NCBI GenBank assembly: GCA_036971475.1
Contig: JBAIZL010000006.1
Coordinates: 547,501 to 611,500, forward strand
Source of the DNA: Prosapia bicincta
Taxonomy: Eukaryota; Arthropoda; Insecta; Hemiptera; Cercopidae
DNA: 64,000 bases
Direction of reading: 5' to 3'
Part shown: positions 59,140 to 64,000 of the stretch, piece by piece
Layout of the letters: each line of letters begins with the position of its first letter
Numbering within the stretch: position 1 is the first letter of the stretch
Notes under the pieces: model-generated
Databases searched by the model: none
Seen by the model: only the letters and a program-made list of their open reading frames with translations
What the model was told of the DNA's origin: nothing
Position numbers and translations under genes: made by a program

Positions 59140-60590
59140 ATTGGAGAGATGCAACAAGAGATTTTGTTGATTCTCTCTACAGAAGGATTATAAAGTTTCT
59201 TAATAATCTTTTATTGGTGGAAAATTATTTTAAATTAACCAGTTTTGTACCAATTTTCTTATTAATTTCAAACTTTCTTAAGAAACTTCAAATATAGTTT
59301 CAATATATTTATCATATAAATCAAGTTGAAAATAAACTGTATACGTGTACTTAAATTTAATGTGAAATCCTCTGAATTTGGGATTAAAATTAATATGATT
59401 CGCTTATATTGCCAGCTTGTGTCTAATTAAAGTGTTAAATTGACATTTAACTTGCAAAATTTTGTTGGAGCATAGACTAATTCCCAGTAGCCCTAGAATA
59501 TCAAAATCCAATCCTTATCCCACAAGGAATGTTGGCTGCACAACCGAGTTATCGAGATTATGTTGGCGACCCTCCATTTATCCTCAACAATAAATACAGA
59601 TGACAGTGTATCAAAGTGACGGTTTAAAACACTAAGTTTAATATGAACAAATCCTAGCTTTCCGGATACATACAGTATGAAATCGACTGAATATTTCATT
59701 TAACATGCCTAATTTGAAGCACTTTTTGCGATATCACAAAGCCATAATGGGCTGTTAGATGATATTTGTTAACAAGTAATACACATATTTTTTAAGGTCA
59801 TTTACTTTTTAAATCAACAAAGAAAAATTTTATTTTAGTTTCTTTTTATAATATAATTATAAATAATATGAATATGTTGGAATTATATAATATACATATG
59901 TTGGAATAACAATATGAAGTGGCAAAATAGACAGCGAATTTCCTTCGCATGTTTGGTGTTGGGACTATTGTTTTTGTTTGTTACTATTTATACGCTTTCT
60001 TCGTGTTGAAAATAATAGAAATAAAGAACAATCAATAACTAAACACAAAACAAAGAAATATATGTATATGTTAAAATGTATGAATTTCAAAATAAATTAT
60101 TATGTAATAAAACTTCGTTTAACCATCAGTTTCTGTTAACCGTCATTGCTAAACAAAGTGCTTTAAGGTTCAGTAGTGATGCATTCACTTTGTTAAACTA
60201 CATGAACTATTTTACCTTTAAGTTTATATTAATGTACATAATTTTAGCACATTTGTAGCTACTAGGTGGATGTTTTAATCATGTATTTACAATCCTGTTT
60301 AAATTCTTTTCTCTCCGAAATATATTACATTACTACAAGTGACATCTGTCTATATAATGAGGTTATGTTTTGGAGGAATAATATATTGTTTCTGTTATCC
60401 GTGTACCCACTCAACCATCACGATGATGAAGGTTAATAAGTTTTTACTATATATAAAAATTACAATATTAAATAATATATTTAGGTGTCTTAGGAAAGCT
60501 ACAGCACAGCCAATGGCTGCAGTATTGTCCTTCAGCACCACCATGTAAAATACACGACTTCAAACTCCCATGTAAAATATAAGTCACGAA
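59140..60590. other. Spacer without recognised features
   Basis: AT-rich; nothing assigned. Confidence 0.4.
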
Positions 60591-60594
60591 CATG

Positions 60595-60602
60595 TTTTAG
60601 AC
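60595..60602. repeat. 8-bp target-site duplication (left) of hAT element
   Basis: TTTTAGAC matches CTTTAGAC at 63884-63891 in seven of eight positions. Confidence 0.7.
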
Positions 60603-60904
60603 AAGGAGTTGTCAATCTTTTAGGCTCTGAGCCCCCCTTCATACCTTGGTGTGAGGTCACTTCTCCTTTTGGGAATCAAGTTGATTTAGACTTATATATG
60701 ATAAATTTACTTACATTGAGTAAAATGACTTTGAACTTAGGCTATACACACTCTGGTAAAGGTAAGGAATATTTGTTCAAATACAAATTTTATTTAAACA
60801 ATTCATCGAAAAAATCAACAAAATATCAATAATGTAACCAGAAAATTGTTCGTTACTTTTGTAGTACTAGTGTCAGGGTTGGCGCTGTTTCGCGTAACTA
60901 TTTT

Positions 60905-62197
60905 TTATATGTTTGGATGAAATTTTGACAAAGAACTCCGCAGGAAACTTTCCACATCTAATCTGGCCCGATATTTAGATTTTATATTAGCCAGGTCTGA
61001 AAATCCTGTCTCACATAGATAAGTTGATGAAAATTGTACAAGCAACTTGCTACTTCTGGCAATATAGTAGCCATAAATCTCTGAGATCCAATTTAGCTTT
61101 GGAATTACATTGCAAGTAAATTGTCTGTTCTTAAATGTGATCAGAAAGTATATCAATGTTGATTTGAATTTTAACTTGAATTCCCAGTTTTCCGAGATTA
61201 TATCTGGGAAACAGGCTCAGATTTTGTTCTTCAGAGACAACAAATGCTCAGATATTATGTACTTCATTTCATTTACTGGTCTTTTGGAAGACTTTGGGTA
61301 TCATTGAGGAAGTTGTTCAATTTTGGAAAGGAAGAAAAGTTCTGCTCCGAAATATGCAGGCGGCGTTGCCTAAGAGCCATCTCCTCAGCAAAACTCTTAA
61401 TTGAATCATAGTTCTTTAAAGTACTTTTCTGACCTTGTAGCTTTAGGTTCAGAAGATTTATTATTTCGAAAAAGTCTGATAAATATGCCAACCCTCGAAA
61501 AAGTCTGGTGCTCAAGCAAAGTCTGTGGATTTAACAAGTTTCACTACTTTAACTGAATCACTTTAGTTCAAAACAGTGTTAAGTGATTGAGAGTCTGGCA
61601 AGCCACAGCTTGTCTGTGGATGATACAATGAGATACAATTATTTTAGGGTTCTTTTTCTTAGCTAATTCAATAAATCCTGATTGGTAACCTGTCAACGCT
61701 TGAGCTCCAACAGTACATATTCCAATAACTCTCTCCGAAGTTCATTAGCTTCTAAAAAAGAGCAGAAAATATATAGACTGCTTTAGTTGTTTCAAAATTT
61801 TTTGAAAAGAGTATTTCTTCAAGAAATTTCTTTTAATCTATATATCTACAGTAAAACAACTGTGCTCGTTTTGAAATGTCTGTTGATTTATCGCACTGCA
61901 ATGCAAAAAATGGAGAGTTCTTCAGCTTTTGCACCAGTTGATTTTTTAAATCAATAGCCATATCATCAATTCTAAGTTTGACTGTATCGTTAGATAAATA
62001 AATTTTGGCAACTTTATTGTATCTGTCTTCACTGAACACAAGTACTACAAGCAGTAAGCAAACAAGGTTTTATGAGTGACTCACCGATTGTGTGGGGTTT
62101 CTTGTCTTTATCTATCAACAAGGCAATTTTGTAAGAAGCTTCAACGGCCTTTTCAATTTCAATTTGAAAACTTCCACTGGAATTAAGTATAATTCTC
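60905..62197 (-). pseudogene. hAT transposase, main part
   Basis: In order on the - strand: EASYKIALLIDKDKKPHTIG, YLSNDTVKLRIDDMAIDL, FFALQCDKSTDISKRAQLF (first catalytic Asp), VIGICTVGAQALTGYQSGFI, KIIVSHCIIHRQAVACQTL, then AYLSDFFEIINLLNLKLQGQ and SSTYLCETGFSDLANIKSKY with the catalytic Glu and dimerisation region. The usual CTDGA box reads CTVGA, so the second Asp is lost. Frameshifts, stops and a missing stretch near 61515-61590 are visible. Related to the ZBED/FAM200 group of domesticated hAT proteins. Confidence 0.8.
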
Positions 62198-62347
62198 TTA
62201 AGGTACAATTCCTATGCTACGACTGTAACTACTACAGCGCGATTAATCTTGTACGATCCGAGTCGCTCAGTTAAATTCTCATGGCGCGACTAGTACAATA
62301 GACAAATAGAAGGAAAACTGCTACTTTACGTAGTAGTAGGGGACAAA

Positions 62348-62644
62348 TTGTCAACAAATATTATGAAACCTTTCCCAAGAAATGATGCTTGTGGCGATAG
62401 CAAAAAAGTTGTTTACAACTACAGACTCTCACGTGCAAGAAGAGTATCTGAAAATTCTTTTGCTCTACCGAGTCAAATTTTCTGTATTTGTTGTACCCCA
62501 ATAGCTGTTAATCCAGTTGTTACAGACAGCTTAATAATGACGGCTTGTTGTCTTCACAATATGTTAAGTAAAGCATTTTTTGAAGAAAATGAACAATGTT
62601 TTTTTGAGGTTTCCAACTCGGAACAAGTACCAACACGAAATTAG
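62348..62644 (+). pseudogene. Harbinger transposase C-terminus
   Basis: The frame reads IMKPFPRNDACGDSKKVVYN, then YRLSRARRVSENSFALPSQI and CCTPIAVNPVVTDSLIMTAC followed by CLHNMLSK. The YRLSRARRxxENxFG and ACCxLHNxL motifs are those of the DDE_Tnp_4 nuclease end, where the final catalytic Glu sits (SEN). The upstream two thirds of the gene are deleted. Confidence 0.8.
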
Positions 62645-62884
62645 ATTCCTTTGTGTGAAACATTGATGGCTTTGAAGTACGAGAAGGTTTTACTGATTAC
62701 TTTAACAGTAGCAGTGGATCCGTACATTGGCAAATTAACCAGGTGAACAGGACAGACAAAAACAATTGAAAATCAAGATGTTAGATTTTTGAGCCTATGA
62801 ATACATAAACAATATTATTATATATGTATTATTGCATGTCTATAATTTATGTATAAACTAATATGATATTGTAATTTATATATT

Positions 62885-63036
62885 AAAATTGAATACTTTA
62901 CCTGATATTTTCATTACAGCAGCAATTTCATCCCATACATTATATCTGACATTCGAATCTTTGTATTGGCAGTGCTTTTGGGTTATAAATAGATTTGTGT
63001 TCTCGCACTAGCTCAATAAGTTTGGAATCATCCATG
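62885..63036 (-). pseudogene. MADF-domain protein start of Harbinger element
   Basis: The ATG at about 63036 reads MDDSKLIELVREHKSIYNPK, then after a frameshift YKDSNVRYNVWDEIAAVMK. This is the first half of a MADF/Myb-like domain (LIxxVxxxPxLYD ... WxxI). Harbinger elements carry such a DNA-binding helper protein. The rest is missing. Confidence 0.6.
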
Positions 63037-63249
63037 TTTAAGATACAAAATGTCCGAACACAGTCAAAACAAACACTCAAGTCGCTACGACTACACTGCT
63101 CATGTCAGTAGTTGAGCCGTACGGCTCAAGTCAACTCACCAGTCGTAGGTGCGCCAGACGCTTCTTAGGAAACGGTTACTTTTACTTACTAACAGTCACT
63201 TTTCATAGCCGCTCGGCTGTAGTTGTCGCATAGGAATCGCACCTTTAAT

Positions 63250-63430
63250 GCAACTTTTCCTAGAAACGAAAAATTCAGTAGGTGTGTCCTTCAGGGTGGC
63301 ATGATTTGTAGTCCAATGGCATTCCGAACATCCAGGTCACATTGCATCATTACTCAGAACTACATCACAAATCACGCACTGAGGTAAATGACTACCTTAT
63401 TTCTCAATAAATGTAAACCCATATTTAATA
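63250..63430 (-). pseudogene. hAT transposase, N-terminal BED zinc finger remnant
   Basis: The - strand reads GFTFIEK, a stop, then PQCVICDVVLSNDAM, and further CSECHWTTNHATLKDTPTEF and FVSRKS. It fits a BED finger (C-x2-C ... H-x4-H) followed by the usual KDKPLEFFxRK block. It is separated from the rest of the transposase by the Harbinger insertion, and the reading order continues across it. Confidence 0.65.
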
Positions 63431-64000
63431 TAGCAATCACTGTAGTCTTTTTTTTGGCACTGATTTATTCAATTTAATAGCAACCAACCACTACAACACC
63501 CAATATTTGTCAATGTTAAGGTGATGACAATCAACAACACAATCGCTATAATAATTACAATAAAGCTACATTCCCAAGCGAAGGCAAATGCACAACTGGA
63601 TTCTGTGTGACAATTAGCGCTTGTGGTGGACAGGAGTGGAACTGTGGCAGACATCTGCACTATGCCCCGCCGCGCTATTAATAAACAAAAACCCTGCTAT
63701 GCTGAGTCACAGCCAGTTTCTTACGCCTGGACAGACGCTCACATTTTATCAAGTAACGCTATTAAGCTATAAAGAAATTTAAATGATTGTGCGTTTGTGT
63801 CTATCATCAAATTCAATTTTTTTAAAAAATTTGTTGACGCCTCCCCTGGAGTTCTTCCATGCCCCCCAGGTTGTGAACTGCTGCTTTAGACTATTACAAT
63901 TGACTAGTAAACAAAAAAATAAGGTGCTTTAATATCGTGATCATATTTTGTTGATACTTGATAAAATTTGTAGGATCTTTTTAATTGGATATATTCAGGA

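Larger units (their letters stand above)
62201..63244 (+). mobile_element. PIF/Harbinger element nested in the hAT element (1044 bp)
   Basis: The left end AGGTACAATTCCTATGCTAC and the right end, inverted, AGGTGCGATTCCTATGCGAC are flanked by TTA on both sides (62198-62200 and 63245-63247), the 3-bp duplication of this superfamily. Inside are a transposase C-terminus on + and a MADF-type protein start on -, the usual two-gene content. It splits the hAT transposase, so it inserted later. Confidence 0.85.
60603..63883 (-). mobile_element. hAT element with BED-type transposase, 3.3 kb including nested insertion
   Basis: Left end AAGGAGTTGTCAATCTTTTA and right end, inverted, CAGCAGTTCACAACCTGGGG both follow the hAT form CAGTGGTTCTCAACC. 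The 8-bp duplication on both sides supports these borders. The transposase is read on the - strand and is interrupted by a Harbinger element at 62201-63244. Confidence 0.85.

Overview
The window is AT-rich nuclear DNA from an animal, most likely an arthropod. The signs are long introns with GT..AG borders, a KCNQ1-type potassium-channel gene, decayed LINEs, Penelope-like elements, and many cut-and-paste transposons. One core promoter matches the arthropod TATA plus TCAGTY initiator form. I cannot name the species from the sequence.

The only clear host gene is the 3' part of a KCNQ1-like voltage-gated potassium channel on the + strand (13981-33261). Ten coding exons total 1431 nt and join in one consistent frame: 476 codons plus a stop. 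They encode S2 to S6, the pore with the TIGYGD filter, the calmodulin-binding helices A and B, and the tetramerising helices C and D. The N-terminus and S1 were not found upstream and probably lie outside the window. Introns hold Tigger-type elements, two antisense LINE fragments, simple repeats and several foldback elements.

Layout. 1-3150: 5' two-thirds of an R1-like LINE on the - strand. 4127-4353: TATA/Inr promoter and a 54-codon ORF of unknown function. 4850-13000: tandem repeats, a large foldback with hammerhead-like motifs, Tigger, hAT and Tc1/mariner remnants. 13981-33261: KCNQ1-like gene. 33500-54800: mostly empty AT-rich DNA with Tigger and hAT elements and short foldbacks. 54800-59140: Penelope-like and piggyBac remnants. 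60595-63891: a hAT element with target-site duplication, carrying a nested PIF/Harbinger element.

The most interesting signal is a set of inverted-repeat elements whose arms carry hammerhead-ribozyme-like cores (CUGANGA, a stem, GAAA, a short or palindromic helix III, UH). Two sit in KCNQ1 introns (19464-19661 and 27835-28104) and one at 7766-8338. Individual copies each have damaged core residues, but comparison of arms points to an intact ancestral core. Hammerhead motifs are known from Penelope-like elements, and the window also carries Penelope-like coding remnants, so these may be small relatives or derivatives.
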